64,000 bases of DNA from Chryseobacterium taklimakanense (GCF_900187185.1 NZ_LT906465.1:1736001-1800000), one strand, 5' to 3'. Positions 43,465 to 53,365 are shown, numbered from the stretch's first letter. Notes: a model not told the origin generated them from the letters alone. Numbers and translations are program-made.

Positions 43465-45444
43465 ATGAACAATAAAGGATTTAACTGGTTTTTCCCGATT
43501 GCGATCGCTGTGATACTTTTCCTGTTTTTGCAGCCTATGATGTCTAATACGGAAGGCCAAAAAATTGATGAAGAGCAATTTTACCAACTCGTGCAGGAAG
43601 GTAAAGTGCAGGAGGTGATGGTGTACAAAGACACCGATAAAGCCGATGTTTACCTGACCAAAGAAGCCAAAACGGCCACAGTACAAAAAACCGAGAACGA
43701 CAGTATGCCGTTCAATGCATTTCAGTTTACACCATCAGCCGACTATTCACTCACTTTTGGTGATTTAAAATATTTTCAGGAACGCTATAACGAGATTAAA
43801 AAAGCCAATCCGAACATCAAAACCAAAATGGAATTCGGACTTGGCAAAAACCCGATTTCAGAACTTCTGTTTTCGGTTCTGATCTGGGTGGCGGTTCTTG
43901 GGCTTTTCTATTTCTTCCTTTTCAGAAGAATGAGTGCTGGCGGCGGCGGTCCCGGCGGACAGATTTTCTCTATCGGTAAATCCCGTGCAAAACTCTTTGA
44001 CGAAAAAGAAAAAGTAAACGTAACTTTCAAAGACGTAGCCGGCCTGGAAGGGGCTAAAGAAGAAGTACAGGAAGTTGTAGATTTTCTTAAAAATTCCGAA
44101 AAGTACACCAAATTAGGTGGTAAAATTCCGAAAGGTGTTCTTTTAGTAGGTCCTCCGGGAACGGGTAAAACATTGTTGGCAAAAGCTGTTGCGGGCGAGG
44201 CAAAGGTTCCTTTCTTCTCGCTTTCAGGTTCCGATTTCGTTGAAATGTTTGTGGGTGTAGGAGCTTCCAGAGTTCGTGACCTTTTTGCACAGGCGAAGGC
44301 AAAATCTCCGGCAATTATTTTTATTGATGAGATTGATGCGATTGGTAGAGCCAGAGGCAGAGGCAACTTTACCGGCGGAAATGATGAAAGAGAAAATACA
44401 CTGAACCAGCTCCTTACGGAAATGGATGGTTTCGGTACTGATACCAACGTTATCGTAATGGCGGCGACCAACCGTGCCGATATTTTGGATAAAGCCTTGA
44501 TGAGAGCCGGCCGTTTCGACCGTTCGATTTATGTAGACCTGCCGGAACTCCACGAGAGAAGACAGATTTTTGATGTGCATTTGTCAAAAATAAAACTCGA
44601 TCCGTCTGTTGACCGCGATTTCCTTTCCAAACAAACGCCGGGCTTCAGCGGTGCTGACATTGCGAATGTTTGTAACGAAGCGGCACTTATCGCAGCAAGA
44701 AACAATCACGAAGCCGTAACAAAACAGGACTTCCTTGATGCTGTAGACAGGATTATTGGCGGACTTGAAAAGAAAAATAAAGCCATCAAACCATCAGAAA
44801 AAAGACGTGTGGCTTATCATGAAGCCGGTCACGCCGCGATTTCGTGGCTGGTAGAACACGCTGCACCACTTCTAAAAGTAACAATCGTTCCGAGAGGGCG
44901 TTCACTAGGTGCTGCATGGTATTTACCGGAAGAGCGCTCACTGACGACTACTGAACAGATGAGCGACGAGCTTTGTGCCACATTAGGCGGTAGAGCTGCG
45001 GAACAGACTGTTTTTGGTAATATTTCCACAGGTGCACTTTCTGACCTGGAAAGAGTTACAAAACAGGCTCAGGCGATGGTGACGGTTTATGGTTTAAATG
45101 ATAAAGTCGGAAATATCTCATACTACGACAGTTCGGGGCAGAGCGAGTACAATTTTGGTAAACCTTATTCCGAAGAAACTGCTAAGACCATCGACCAGGA
45201 AATTTCAAAAATTATTGAAACCCAATACCAGAGAGCGTTGAATATCCTTGCAGAAAACCGCCCGAAACTCGATGCGCTTGCTGCAAAACTTCTTGAAAAA
45301 GAGGTGATCTTCCGCGAAGATTTGGAGGAAATATTCGGTAAGAGAGCTTGGGATCCGGAACTAACTGAAAACCCGGTTAACGAAAGCCTGAAGGAAGAAG
45401 ATCCTGATGTGGTGATCGGTCCCGAAAACGGAAATCAATTATAA
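43465..45444 (+). CDS. ftsH: ATP-dependent zinc metalloprotease FtsH
   Basis: A 659-aa membrane AAA+ protease. Two membrane helices lie near residues 7-25 and 134-154, flanking a periplasmic domain longer than in E. coli. Walker A GPPGTGKT is at about 229-236, Walker [12 protein letters not shown] near 288, and the second region of homology includes RAGRFDRS. The zinc motif HEAGH is at 452-456. It degrades misfolded membrane proteins and short-lived regulators. A terminator follows. Confidence 0.97.
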   Translation: MNNKGFNWFFPIAIAVILFLFLQPMMSNTEGQKIDEEQFYQLVQEGKVQEVMVYKDTDKADVYLTKEAKTATVQKTENDSMPFNAFQFTPSADYSLTFGDLKYFQERYNEIKKANPNIKTKMEFGLGKNPISELLFSVLIWVAVLGLFYFFLFRRMSAGGGGPGGQIFSIGKSRAKLFDEKEKVNVTFKDVAGLEGAKEEVQEVVDFLKNSEKYTKLGGKIPKGVLLVGPPGTGKTLLAKAVAGEAKVPFFSLSGSDFVEMFVGVGASRVRDLFAQAKAKSPAIIFIDEIDAIGRARGRGNFTGGNDERENTLNQLLTEMDGFGTDTNVIVMAATNRADILDKALMRAGRFDRSIYVDLPELHERRQIFDVHLSKIKLDPSVDRDFLSKQTPGFSGADIANVCNEAALIAARNNHEAVTKQDFLDAVDRIIGGLEKKNKAIKPSEKRRVAYHEAGHAAISWLVEHAAPLLKVTIVPRGRSLGAAWYLPEERSLTTTEQMSDELCATLGGRAAEQTVFGNISTGALSDLERVTKQAQAMVTVYGLNDKVGNISYYDSSGQSEYNFGKPYSEETAKTIDQEISKIIETQYQRALNILAENRPKLDALAAKLLEKEVIFREDLEEIFGKRAWDPELTENPVNESLKEEDPDVVIGPENGNQL

Positions 45445-45451
45445 TATTTAC

Positions 45452-45488
45452 AAATCCTGACTTTAATCTAAGATTGAAGTCAGGATTT
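45452..45488 (+). terminator. Terminator after ftsH
   Basis: AAATCCTGACTT (45452-45463) / AAGTCAGGATTT (45477-45488), 12 bp perfect, with a further paired interior (TAATCT/AGATTG). Confidence 0.85.
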
Positions 45489-45497
45489 TAAGTAATA

Positions 45498-45530
45498 TTG
45501 TTTTTCAATAAAATATATTTTCTATTTTTG
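45498..45530 (+). promoter_or_regulatory. Promoter of LUD gene
   Basis: TTG (45498-45500), 22-bp spacer, TATTTTTG (45523-45530). The terminator just before it isolates the gene from ftsH. Confidence 0.55.
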
Positions 45531-45561
45531 TGTTAATAATTGAATAAAAACCATTGAATAA

Positions 45562-46143
45562 GTGAGCCTTTTCAAGAAATTTGTAGGTAAAATTCTTAAT
45601 CAGCCGGAAACGGATGAGGAGAATGATCTGGTAAAACTTGGCGACCAGCTGAAGAATGCTGACCTCGATTATAAGTTTGCCCAGCTCTTCACGCATTCAG
45701 GTGGGTTTTTCAATTATTGCCAGGATGAAGCGGAAGCTTTGCAGGTGCTTAACCAAATTGTAAAAATTGAAGACATAAAATCGGTCTTTTGCTGCGATGA
45801 GGATTTGAAGAACTTTTTAAATGTCGTGAAAGTTTCTTATACGCCGGAGCTTGAACTTTTCAACGATGCGGCTTTCATTACCTGCGAATACCTTATTGCT
45901 TACGACGGCAGAATTATGCTGTCCCACAACAATATCCTGCATTACCACTCATCACGGCTGCCTGAGAAAATTATTATCATGGCCAACGTTTCGCAAATCG
46001 TTACTAACTTGGGTGACGCTATGATGAGAGTGAAACGCAGAGGCACGCTAAAAAACCTGACTTCAATCAGCGGAAACCAGTCTAAACTCGATACTCCGAA
46101 CAAAGACAATACAAAACTTTTCTTACTTTTGCTCGAAGATTAA
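45562..46143 (+). CDS. LUD domain-containing protein
   Basis: A 193-aa protein of the LutC/YkgG (LUD) superfamily. The visible parts are a central beta-alpha region (ALQVLNQIVKIEDIKSVFCCDEDL), the ITCEYLIAYDGRIMLSHNNI segment and the C-terminal PEKIIIMANVSQIVTNLGDAMMRV, where LUD proteins keep a conserved hydrophobic strand. Some LUD proteins act in lactate oxidation, but no lutA/lutB neighbours are present, so the role is open. In Bacteroidota it commonly sits between ftsH and cdsA. The start is GTG. Confidence 0.8.
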   Translation: MSLFKKFVGKILNQPETDEENDLVKLGDQLKNADLDYKFAQLFTHSGGFFNYCQDEAEALQVLNQIVKIEDIKSVFCCDEDLKNFLNVVKVSYTPELELFNDAAFITCEYLIAYDGRIMLSHNNILHYHSSRLPEKIIIMANVSQIVTNLGDAMMRVKRRGTLKNLTSISGNQSKLDTPNKDNTKLFLLLLED

Positions 46144-46165
46144 ACCTACGGGTTTACTTTTCTTT
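46141..46165 (+). terminator. Hairpin over the LUD stop codon
   Basis: TAAACC-TACG-GGTTTA (46141-46156) includes the stop codon and is followed by CTTTTCTTT. Weak stem; probable terminator or attenuator before cdsA. Confidence 0.5.
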
Positions 46166-46179
46166 AATAAATAAAAGTT

Positions 46180-47046
46180 TTGGACAAAAATTTACTTCAG
46201 CGCCTTATTTCAGGATTTTTTTACGGATTAGTGATTGTTTTGTGCACCACACCTTTAGGCGCAGAATATATCGGTAAAGTTTTCCCGGACATCAAACAGT
46301 ACCAGCTTTACTACGGAATGATTACGTTCTTTATGCTGGTCGGCATCTGGGAATGCATCCGAATCATGAAATTCGGCAAAGGCTGGGAACGTTTTGCGGT
46401 GATTCCGGTTTCAATGTACGTGTTTTATCTCTTTTCCAAAAGATATTTCATGCAAGGGTTTTCCTATAACTTTAATCTTTCGGAATTTTTAGCACTTTTT
46501 CTCATTGTAATTGCGGCAGTTACGCTTTTCAGGTTTAAAGACGAGCTCTATTTCGAAAGTGGCAAACTCATTTTCACCGTGATTTATGTACCGCTGACTT
46601 TCGGCTTTGCGTTGGGTTTGCCTGAATTCAGCGCGGAAGGTTATTTTTCACTGGAAGTTTTTATGCTTTTTGTGCTTATCTGGAGCAGCGATTCTTTTGC
46701 CTATTTCAGCGGCAGGCTTTTTGGGAAACACAAAATGGCGCCGAAAATTTCACCTAAAAAAACCTGGGAAGGCTTCGCGGGCGGCGTGATTCTGACTTTG
46801 ATTCTGGGATTTTTTATCGAAAAATATTATCCTGAGCTGCGCGGCAACTGGATGGTGGTTGGGTTTTTAGTATCCGTTTTTGCACCACTGGGAGATTTGG
46901 TAGAAAGTCAGCTGAAGCGCAATTTCGGCGTGAAAGACAGCGGTAATATCATCCCCGGGCACGGTGGGATTCTCGACCGTCTCGACAGTTTCATTATTTG
47001 TGCGCCGGTTGTATATTTGTACTTTATTTTAGAAAATATAATTTAA
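46180..47046 (+). CDS. cdsA: Phosphatidate cytidylyltransferase
   Basis: A 288-aa membrane enzyme making CDP-diacylglycerol for phospholipid synthesis. It has about seven membrane segments. The C-terminal CdsA signature is clear: KRNFGVKDSGNIIPGHGG then ILDRLDS near residues 247-271, preceded by SPKKTWEGFAGG near 192. The best start is TTG at 46180, directly before the conserved NLLQRLISGFFYG. It is followed 4 bp later by psd. Confidence 0.95.
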   Translation: MDKNLLQRLISGFFYGLVIVLCTTPLGAEYIGKVFPDIKQYQLYYGMITFFMLVGIWECIRIMKFGKGWERFAVIPVSMYVFYLFSKRYFMQGFSYNFNLSEFLALFLIVIAAVTLFRFKDELYFESGKLIFTVIYVPLTFGFALGLPEFSAEGYFSLEVFMLFVLIWSSDSFAYFSGRLFGKHKMAPKISPKKTWEGFAGGVILTLILGFFIEKYYPELRGNWMVVGFLVSVFAPLGDLVESQLKRNFGVKDSGNIIPGHGGILDRLDSFIICAPVVYLYFILENII

Positions 47047-47050
47047 GACT

Positions 47051-47704
47051 ATGAAACTTCACCGGGAATCTAAAGGAACCATAATCGTCGCAAGCGTACT
47101 GTTTGCTGTGCTGGCGTTTCTTGCTGTTTATTACCTTAAGGAATGGTCGCTGTTGGTCATTGTGCCGCTTCTCGTGATTTATGGTTTGGTTTTCTGGTTT
47201 TTCCGTGTGCCGGACCGTGAAATCCTGGATCATAAAGAAAATGTCATTGCGCCTGTTGACGGTAAAGTGGTGATGATAAAAGAGGTTGAGGAAAACGAAT
47301 TCCTGAAAGAAAAAGCCATCCAGATATCTATTTTTATGTCGCCGCTCAATGTGCATATTTGCCGCTTTCCAGTTTCCGGAAAAGTGATTTATAAAAAATA
47401 CCATCCCGGGAAATATCTTGTCGCGTGGCACGAAAAATCCTCTACCGAAAACGAAAGAACTACTGTTGCTGTAGAAAGTTTAACAGGCCATAAAGTGGTG
47501 TTTCGCCAAATTGCTGGTTATGTGGCAAGACGAATAGTTTTCTACTGTAACGAGGGTGATGCTGCAAAAGCCGGCCATGAATTCGGTTTTATAAAGTTCG
47601 GCTCGCGGATGGATGTTTTTCTTCCTTTAGATTCAGAAATTATCTGCAAAATCGGGGATAAAACTACCGGCGGAATCGATGTAATTGCTAAAATGAGAGA
47701 ATAA
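47051..47704 (+). CDS. psd: Phosphatidylserine decarboxylase family protein
   Basis: A 217-aa short-form Psd that makes phosphatidylethanolamine. It has a membrane segment near residues 11-50 in two parts, the VFWFFRVPDRE entry motif, VIAPVDGKVVMIKEVEE near 67, FMSPLNVHICRFPVSG near 97, and the autocleavage region FIKFGSRMDVFLP near 178, where Ser of FGS becomes the pyruvoyl group. The short form is typical of Bacteroidota and archaeal-type Psd. It is coupled to cdsA. Confidence 0.94.
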   Translation: MKLHRESKGTIIVASVLFAVLAFLAVYYLKEWSLLVIVPLLVIYGLVFWFFRVPDREILDHKENVIAPVDGKVVMIKEVEENEFLKEKAIQISIFMSPLNVHICRFPVSGKVIYKKYHPGKYLVAWHEKSSTENERTTVAVESLTGHKVVFRQIAGYVARRIVFYCNEGDAAKAGHEFGFIKFGSRMDVFLPLDSEIICKIGDKTTGGIDVIAKMRE

Positions 47705-47726
47705 TCTGAATTTTATTTTTCATAAA

Positions 47727-49058
47727 TTGCTCCTGATTATTTTGGGAGCATTTTTTTATGACTGGAAAAATAAAGAGGTTTTCAGCCTTTTTACTGAAAA
47801 AGAAGATTTCGATAACGTTAAAGAAAATATAGAAAGCAGCATCCCTTTCAAGGGCACGAACCTGTGGGTTCTTATTTTTGCTGTTTTTATTGCCAGCCTT
47901 GGGCTCAATGTGAATTCAACAGCTGTAATAATCGGGGCGATGCTTATTTCACCTCTTATGGGGCCCATTATGGGGATCGGCTTTTCCGTAGCAATTAGCA
48001 AACCTATGATGCTGCAATTTTCTCTGAAAAATTTTGCTTTTGCAACTCTTACTGGTTTGGCAACCTCTACACTATATTTCCTGATTTCTCCCTTAAGCGA
48101 AGCCCATTCCGAAATACTCGCCCGTACTTCTCCCAATATTTATGATGTACTGATTGCTTTTTTTGGCGGCTGTGCGGGGATGATCGCAAACGGAAGCCGC
48201 CTAAAGGGAAATGTAATTCCGGGTGTGGCTATTGCAACAGCTCTAATGCCACCTTTGTGCACGGCAGGTTTCGGTTTGGCCACAGGCCAGTGGGGTTATT
48301 TTTCCGGAGCACTTTATTTATATATCATCAATACGGTTTTTATAGCATCATCAACCTTCTTGGTGGTAAAGATTCTGAATTTTCCAAAATATCATTTCAC
48401 AGAATCCAAAACTGAAAAAAAATGGAACATCATTATGTGGTTTATTATTGTCATCACTTTAGTTCCCAGTATTTGGTTCGGCTATTTAATGATTAAAAAA
48501 AATAATTTTGAACAAAATGCCAACCGCTTTATAACCCGTGAAGCTACGTTCCCCAACAACTTTCTGCTGGCAAAGAAAATAAATTTTGAAAAAAACCAGA
48601 TCGAACTTATTTATGGAGGGCAAAAACTCAGCGAGGAAGACTTTTCACAACTCATCAGAAAGGCTGTTAAATACGAGCTTATGGGAACTAAAATAATTGT
48701 GAAACAGGGTTTTAATTTTGTTCAGAATAATGATAAAAATCTGGAACTGAACAAGCCCAATTCCCTGGAACAGGATAACATCCGTAAAATGATAAAAATT
48801 CAGGATAGCATCACCAGGGAGCAAAAACTTTCAAAAGAAATTTTCGAAGAACTGAGACTCTTCGATGAACGGGTATCTGGCTTTTCATTTTCCAATGTTA
48901 AAATTGAAAACAACTCAGAACCTGCAAACTCAAAAGTGGTTTTGGTAATTTCAGATGAAAAATTTTCTGCTAAGCAGCAGGCAGCTATTTCGGAATTTTT
49001 GAAAATAAGGCTGAAAGATGCTGATCTCAATATTAATTTTCAGCAAAGAGAAAATTAG
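47727..49058 (+). CDS. DUF389 domain membrane protein
   Basis: A protein of about 443 aa with an N-terminal hydrophobic DUF389 region (residues about 45-260) containing NSTAVIIGAMLISPLMGPIMGIG and KGNVIPGVAIATALMPPLCTAGFG. A soluble charged C-terminal half follows. Function unknown; a transporter-like fold is suspected. The start is uncertain. The only in-frame candidates before the conserved region are TTG at 47727 or 47742, both inside a terminator-like hairpin. The ATG at 47758 is out of frame. Its 3' end overlaps the convergent ABC gene by 4 bp. Confidence 0.85.
   Translation: MLLIILGAFFYDWKNKEVFSLFTEKEDFDNVKENIESSIPFKGTNLWVLIFAVFIASLGLNVNSTAVIIGAMLISPLMGPIMGIGFSVAISKPMMLQFSLKNFAFATLTGLATSTLYFLISPLSEAHSEILARTSPNIYDVLIAFFGGCAGMIANGSRLKGNVIPGVAIATALMPPLCTAGFGLATGQWGYFSGALYLYIINTVFIASSTFLVVKILNFPKYHFTESKTEKKWNIIMWFIIVITLVPSIWFGYLMIKKNNFEQNANRFITREATFPNNFLLAKKINFEKNQIELIYGGQKLSEEDFSQLIRKAVKYELMGTKIIVKQGFNFVQNNDKNLELNKPNSLEQDNIRKMIKIQDSITREQKLSKEIFEELRLFDERVSGFSFSNVKIENNSEPANSKVVLVISDEKFSAKQQAAISEFLKIRLKDADLNINFQQREN
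47728..47757 (+). terminator. Terminator-like hairpin after psd, inside the DUF389 gene start
   Basis: TGCTCC (47728-47733) / GGAGCA (47745-47750) followed by seven T's. It overlaps the first codons of the next gene. Confidence 0.7.
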
Positions 49059-50893
49059 CCGAAATTCTGAAGATCTACCAGTTTTCTGTACACGCCGTTT
49101 TTATCAAAAAGTTCGGAATGCGTGCCCTGCTCAACAATATTACCGCGTTCCATCACCACAATTAAGTCTGCTTTTTGAATGGTGGAAAGCCTGTGGGCAA
49201 TCACTAGCGACGTGCGGTTTTCCATCATGTGCTCCAGTGCATCCTGTACCAGCCTTTCACTTTCAGTGTCGAGTGCGGAAGTAGCTTCGTCCAGAATCAT
49301 AATTGGTGGATTTTTCAGGACTGCTCGTGCGATGGAAACCCTTTGTTTTTGTCCTCCGGAAAGTTTACCGCCATCATCACCAATATTGGTATCATAACCC
49401 TCTGGAAACTGTGAAATGAAAAGATCAGCATTTGCAATTTTTGAAGCTGCAATCACCTCTTCTTTGCTGGCGTCGGGTCTACCCATCAGGATATTGTTGT
49501 AAACGGAATCATTGAACAGGACAGATTCCTGGGTAACCATTCCCAGAAGGTGCCGGTACTGTTCCAGATGCAGTTCTTTGATATTGGTCCCGTCTATCAG
49601 GATTTCACCTTCCTTCACATCATAAAAACGTGCCAAAAGATTGGCGACCGTCGTTTTACCGCTGCCAGACTGGCCTACCAGCGCAACGGTTTTTCCTTTC
49701 GGAATCGTGAGGCTGAAATCCTTCAGGATGACATTATCAGGGTCGTAGTGGAAACCAATGTTTTTAAATTCAATTTTTTCCTTTAAATCTGAAATAGGTT
49801 TCGGATTAGGGACCTGTTCAACTTTAATATCATAATCTAAAACCTCGGAGACCCTATCCAAGCTCGCCAATCCCCCCTGAATGGAAGAAAAAGCATTGGA
49901 TAATTTTTTCGCCGGTTCCAAAATCTGGAAAAACATCGCGATGAAAACCAGAAAAGTCTCAGGATCCATCGATTTCTCGTTCAAAATTTGAACTCCGGCA
50001 AACCAGGTGATCAAAAGTATGGTTACGGAGCCAAGAAATTCACTCATTGGAGAGGCCATTTCACGGCGCTGGCTCATTCCGATGGCGTGTCTTCTCCAGT
50101 TGTCGGTGGTGGTGTTAAACCGGTTTTTCAGGATTTTATCGGCATTGAAAATCTTGATGACCTTGGAAGACTTCAGTGTTTCATCCACCAAAGAAAAAAG
50201 GTTTCCCAGTTCTTCCTGTGCAGATGTTGCCTGTTTTTTAAGGCTTTTACCCACAGCAGAAATCAGCCAGCCCATTACCGGAAAAACCAATAATGAAAAC
50301 ATGGTAAGTTTGGGGGAAAGGATAAATAATGTAATCAGCGACGATATAATCATAAACGGCGAGTTCACCACATCCACCAAGGCTCCCATGATGCCACCTT
50401 CCACCGCGCTAATGTCGTTGGAAATCCTCGACATCATATCACCTTTTCTTTTTTCAGTAAAAAATGAAACCGGAAGTTTTAGAAATTTATCATACATCGC
50501 CGTGCGCAAATCTTTGGTGATTCCCACGCGGTAATTAACCAAAAGAAAAGCACCCAAATACCTGAAAATATTTCTCAGCAAAAATGCAAAAGCGGTAATG
50601 GCACAAAGCATAGCCAGCACTTTCACGGCGCCGTAATTATCGATGCTCAGCTGGATTTTATAATACACCCAATCTTTCGCATGATCAAAGAAATCTGCAA
50701 ACTTTCTGCTGTAGACAGGTTCCTTGGTGGTATCGATCCTTTCCATGGTTCCGAACATCAAACCTAAAATCGGCAGCATTGTGGCTACGGAAAAAATATT
50801 AAGGACAGAATAAAGGATATTGAAAAATATGCTTAGGTAAAGGTGTTTCTGATGGGGTTTTGCGAAATGTAAAATACGCTGCAGCGGTTTCAT
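49055..50893 (-). CDS. ABC exporter, fused permease and ATPase (MsbA-like)
   Basis: A 612-aa half-transporter with six membrane helices in the first 330 residues and an ATPase domain after about residue 370. Walker A GQSGSGKTT is near 405, the signature LSGGQKQR near 513, Walker B IMILDEATSALD near 533 and the H-loop IAHRLST near 565. The homodimer could flip lipid A, as MsbA does, or export other substrates; sequence alone does not decide. It has its own -7 element and is convergent with the DUF389 gene. Confidence 0.92.
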   Translation of the reverse strand: MKPLQRILHFAKPHQKHLYLSIFFNILYSVLNIFSVATMLPILGLMFGTMERIDTTKEPVYSRKFADFFDHAKDWVYYKIQLSIDNYGAVKVLAMLCAITAFAFLLRNIFRYLGAFLLVNYRVGITKDLRTAMYDKFLKLPVSFFTEKRKGDMMSRISNDISAVEGGIMGALVDVVNSPFMIISSLITLFILSPKLTMFSLLVFPVMGWLISAVGKSLKKQATSAQEELGNLFSLVDETLKSSKVIKIFNADKILKNRFNTTTDNWRRHAIGMSQRREMASPMSEFLGSVTILLITWFAGVQILNEKSMDPETFLVFIAMFFQILEPAKKLSNAFSSIQGGLASLDRVSEVLDYDIKVEQVPNPKPISDLKEKIEFKNIGFHYDPDNVILKDFSLTIPKGKTVALVGQSGSGKTTVANLLARFYDVKEGEILIDGTNIKELHLEQYRHLLGMVTQESVLFNDSVYNNILMGRPDASKEEVIAASKIANADLFISQFPEGYDTNIGDDGGKLSGGQKQRVSIARAVLKNPPIMILDEATSALDTESERLVQDALEHMMENRTSLVIAHRLSTIQKADLIVVMERGNIVEQGTHSELFDKNGVYRKLVDLQNFG

Positions 50894-50910
50894 TCAATAT
50901 GATTAATGGG

Positions 50911-50918
50911 CAAAAATA
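50911..50918 (-). promoter_or_regulatory. -7 element of ABC exporter gene
   Basis: TATTTTTG on the minus strand, 17 bases upstream of the ATG at 50893. Confidence 0.5.
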
Positions 50919-50961
50919 CGGAAATTAAATATTTTGATTTTTTGACAAAGACAATAAAAAA

Positions 50962-50984
50962 ACAGCCCCAAAATCTGGGACTGT
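50962..50984 (-). terminator. Terminator after DUF4293 gene
   Basis: On the minus strand ACAGTCCCA pairs with TGGGGCTGT (one G-U), followed by TTTTTTT. Confidence 0.85.
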
Positions 50985-51011
50985 CACACTCAAAAAAAAA
51001 TCGTTGTAAGG

Positions 51012-51401
51012 TTACCGAAGTCTGTCTACAGATTTTACAAGCCTCTCATCCCTGCGGATATATACGTTTGCTAAAAACAAACTTACAATCGCCAGGAACG
51101 GGAATATTGGCTCAATACCCTTCTCAGGAAAATTAATTCCTCCGGATAAGTTTAGCAGCCAGTAAATCAATACACCAATCAACAAAGCGTTTATGAAGAT
51201 GCTGATGTTATTCAGCATGATCTGTCTTTTTCTGTTTTTGAAACTGAAAATACTCAGTGCTCCCAGGATCACCAGCGCAGCGCAGGCTATCATCAGCAGC
51301 GGAGCGTTACCAAAAGCATCCACATCCTGGCCTGTAATAAACAAAAATACAGGTGCCAAGACTGCAATAAGTAACCAAACCGATTGTATTCTCTGTAACA
51401 T
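51012..51401 (-). CDS. DUF4293 membrane protein
   Basis: A 129-aa protein with four membrane segments, matching DUF4293, a family of unknown function common next to rho in Bacteroidota. I chose ATG at 51401 (MLQRIQSVWLLIAV). The longer frame from 51437 would add 12 residues encoded across the gene's own promoter, whose -7 element TATTTTTG lies at 51414-51407, five bases from the chosen start. The mRNA is therefore probably leaderless. Divergent from rho. Confidence 0.85.
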   Translation of the reverse strand: MLQRIQSVWLLIAVLAPVFLFITGQDVDAFGNAPLLMIACAALVILGALSIFSFKNRKRQIMLNNISIFINALLIGVLIYWLLNLSGGINFPEKGIEPIFPFLAIVSLFLANVYIRRDERLVKSVDRLR

Positions 51402-51406
51402 AGGTG

Positions 51407-51437
51407 CAAAAATACCATATTTTTTTGCATTTTTCAA
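51407..51437 (-). promoter_or_regulatory. Promoter of DUF4293 gene, interleaved with rho promoter
   Basis: Minus strand TTG (51437-51435), 20 bp, TATTTTTG (51414-51407). The -33 lies between the two elements of the rho promoter. Confidence 0.65.
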
Positions 51438-51454
51438 AAATTAATGTAGATTTG
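51425..51454 (+). promoter_or_regulatory. Promoter of rho
   Basis: TTG (51425-51427), 19 bp, TAGATTTG (51447-51454). The leader to the ATG at 51545 is about 85 nt. Confidence 0.65.
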
Positions 51455-51544
51455 CACAGATATTGATTCAATAAAGGACAAGTCGCCCGGCTTAACTTTC
51501 TTACTCACATACTTTTAACAAATACATTTTACATACACAATTTT

Positions 51545-53305
51545 ATGTTCAACATTGAAATGTTAAGGTCAAAATCCGATGCGGAATTGGCTCTTATACT
51601 CAAGGAATTCGGTGTGAAACTGGCTAAAAACAGCACCGATAACGATAAAATCTTTGCAATTCTTGACTTTCAGGCTTCTAATCCTAAAATCGCAAAAGAT
51701 TTTTTCACTACTACTGAAAACTCTGCCACCGCCACTGCTGAAACTCCAAAACCAACTTCAGCAACCAAAAAGACTCCCGCTAAAAGAACCGCAAAACCCA
51801 CAGCTGAAAAAACTGAAACGGCTACAGCGGTAAAAGAGGTGGAGCCAAAAACAGAAACTCCTGCTGAAACGGCGGAAACAGAAACGCCGGAACCGGTGCA
51901 AAAAAACAAAAGAAGGAGGATAGCAAAACCGGCTGCAGAAACTTCGAACGAAGAAATTCAGCCAGCAACAGAGGAAATCAAAGAGGAAAAAACTGAAGAA
52001 CCGCAGCCTCAACCTCAACCTCAGCAAAATCAACAGCAGCAGAAAAAGCAACATCCGCAAAACGGAAACAAATCTCACAATAACGGCCACCAAAATTCTA
52101 ACGGAAACAACGGAAATAATAACGGAAACGGCCAGCAAAAAAATCAGAATCAAAATCAGCAGCAGAACGAACAGGAAAACAAATTCAATTTCGACGGAAT
52201 TGTAACGATTGAAGGTGTTTTGGAAATCCTGCCGGACAACTATGGTTTCCTGCGTTCATCGGATTTTTCATATATCTCTTCTCCTGATGATGTTTATGTT
52301 TCTACAGCACAGATCAGAAATTATGGTTTGAAAACCGGTGACACTGTGAAAGGTATCGTCCGTTTGCCAAAAGAAGGGGAAAAATATTTCTCACTTCAGA
52401 AACCTTTGGAAGTGAATGGCAGAGATCTGGATTTCATCAAAGACCGTGTGGCTTTCGAATATTTAACGCCGCTTTTTCCGGAAGAAAAATTCAACCTGGC
52501 CGGCAAAGGGGCAACAGTTTCTACCAGAGTCGTAGATTTATTTGCGCCGATTGGTAAAGGGCAGAGAGCAATGATTGTGGCACAGCCTAAAACAGGGAAG
52601 ACGATGTTGCTGAAAGACATTGCGAACGCGATTTCTGCAAACCACCCGGAAGCGTATATGATGGTTCTTCTAATCGATGAAAGACCTGAAGAAGTTACCG
52701 ACATGGAGCGAAGTGTGAATGCAGAAGTAATCGCGTCAACGTTTGATGAAGCGGCCGACAAACACGTGAAAGTGGCCAATTTAGTTTTGGCAAAGGCCCA
52801 GAGAATGGTAGAATGTGGCCACGATGTCGTGATTTTACTTGATTCCATTACAAGGTTGGCGAGAGCTTACAATACCGTCACACCAGCTTCAGGAAAAGTG
52901 CTTTCGGGAGGTGTGGATGCCAATGCGCTTCATAAACCGAAGAGATTCTTCGGTGCGGCCAGAAATATTGAAGGCGGCGGTTCACTGACCATTATTGCAA
53001 CAGCACTGATCGATACAGGTTCAAAAATGGATGAAGTAATTTTCGAGGAATTTAAAGGAACCGGAAATATGGAGCTTCAACTCGACAGGAAAATCGCCAA
53101 TAAGCGTGTTTATCCTGCAATCGATCTGGTTGCATCAAGCACGAGACGCGACGATTTGCTGCACAACGAATCTACGATGCAGAGAATGTGGATCTTCAGA
53201 AAGTATCTTTCTGACATGAATCCTGTGGAAGCGATGGAATTTGTAGAGAAAAACATAAAAGGATCCTTGAGCAACGAAGAATTCCTGATGTCTATGAATA
53301 AATAG
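51545..53305 (+). CDS. rho: Transcription termination factor Rho with a large disordered insertion
   Basis: A 586-aa hexameric RNA-dependent ATPase (E. coli Rho has 419 aa). After a short N-terminal helical domain (residues 1-60) there is a low-complexity stretch to about residue 215. It is first Ala/Thr/Glu/Lys-Pro rich, then Gln/Asn-rich with many NG and NN runs. The cold-shock-like RNA-binding fold follows ([15 protein letters not shown]), then the RecA domain with P-loop PKTGKT and the Q/R-loop regions. The long leader of about 85 nt may allow autoregulation. Confidence 0.97.
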   Translation: MFNIEMLRSKSDAELALILKEFGVKLAKNSTDNDKIFAILDFQASNPKIAKDFFTTTENSATATAETPKPTSATKKTPAKRTAKPTAEKTETATAVKEVEPKTETPAETAETETPEPVQKNKRRRIAKPAAETSNEEIQPATEEIKEEKTEEPQPQPQPQQNQQQQKKQHPQNGNKSHNNGHQNSNGNNGNNNGNGQQKNQNQNQQQNEQENKFNFDGIVTIEGVLEILPDNYGFLRSSDFSYISSPDDVYVSTAQIRNYGLKTGDTVKGIVRLPKEGEKYFSLQKPLEVNGRDLDFIKDRVAFEYLTPLFPEEKFNLAGKGATVSTRVVDLFAPIGKGQRAMIVAQPKTGKTMLLKDIANAISANHPEAYMMVLLIDERPEEVTDMERSVNAEVIASTFDEAADKHVKVANLVLAKAQRMVECGHDVVILLDSITRLARAYNTVTPASGKVLSGGVDANALHKPKRFFGAARNIEGGGSLTIIATALIDTGSKMDEVIFEEFKGTGNMELQLDRKIANKRVYPAIDLVASSTRRDDLLHNESTMQRMWIFRKYLSDMNPVEAMEFVEKNIKGSLSNEEFLMSMNK

Positions 53306-53335
53306 ATGTATAGTTCGACAAAGAATTTCATATAT

Positions 53336-53365
53336 AAACCGTTTCCTTAAGGAGCGGTTTTTTTT
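53336..53365 (+). terminator. Terminator after rho
   Basis: AAACCG (53336-53341) / CGGTTT (53355-53360), with TCCTTAAGGA self-complementary inside, then TTTTT. Confidence 0.85.

Noticed and set aside
45562-46143. Lactate oxidation operon (lutABC).
   Set aside because: Only one LUD-domain gene is present; its neighbours are ftsH and phospholipid genes, with no LutA or LutB.
51402-51437. Longer start for the DUF4293 gene.
   Set aside because: The extra codons cover the gene's own -7 and -33 promoter elements.
52010-52150. Possible CRISPR-like or microsatellite array in the CAA/AAC-rich stretch.
   Set aside because: It is the coding sequence of the Gln/Asn-rich part of Rho; there are no regular spacers.
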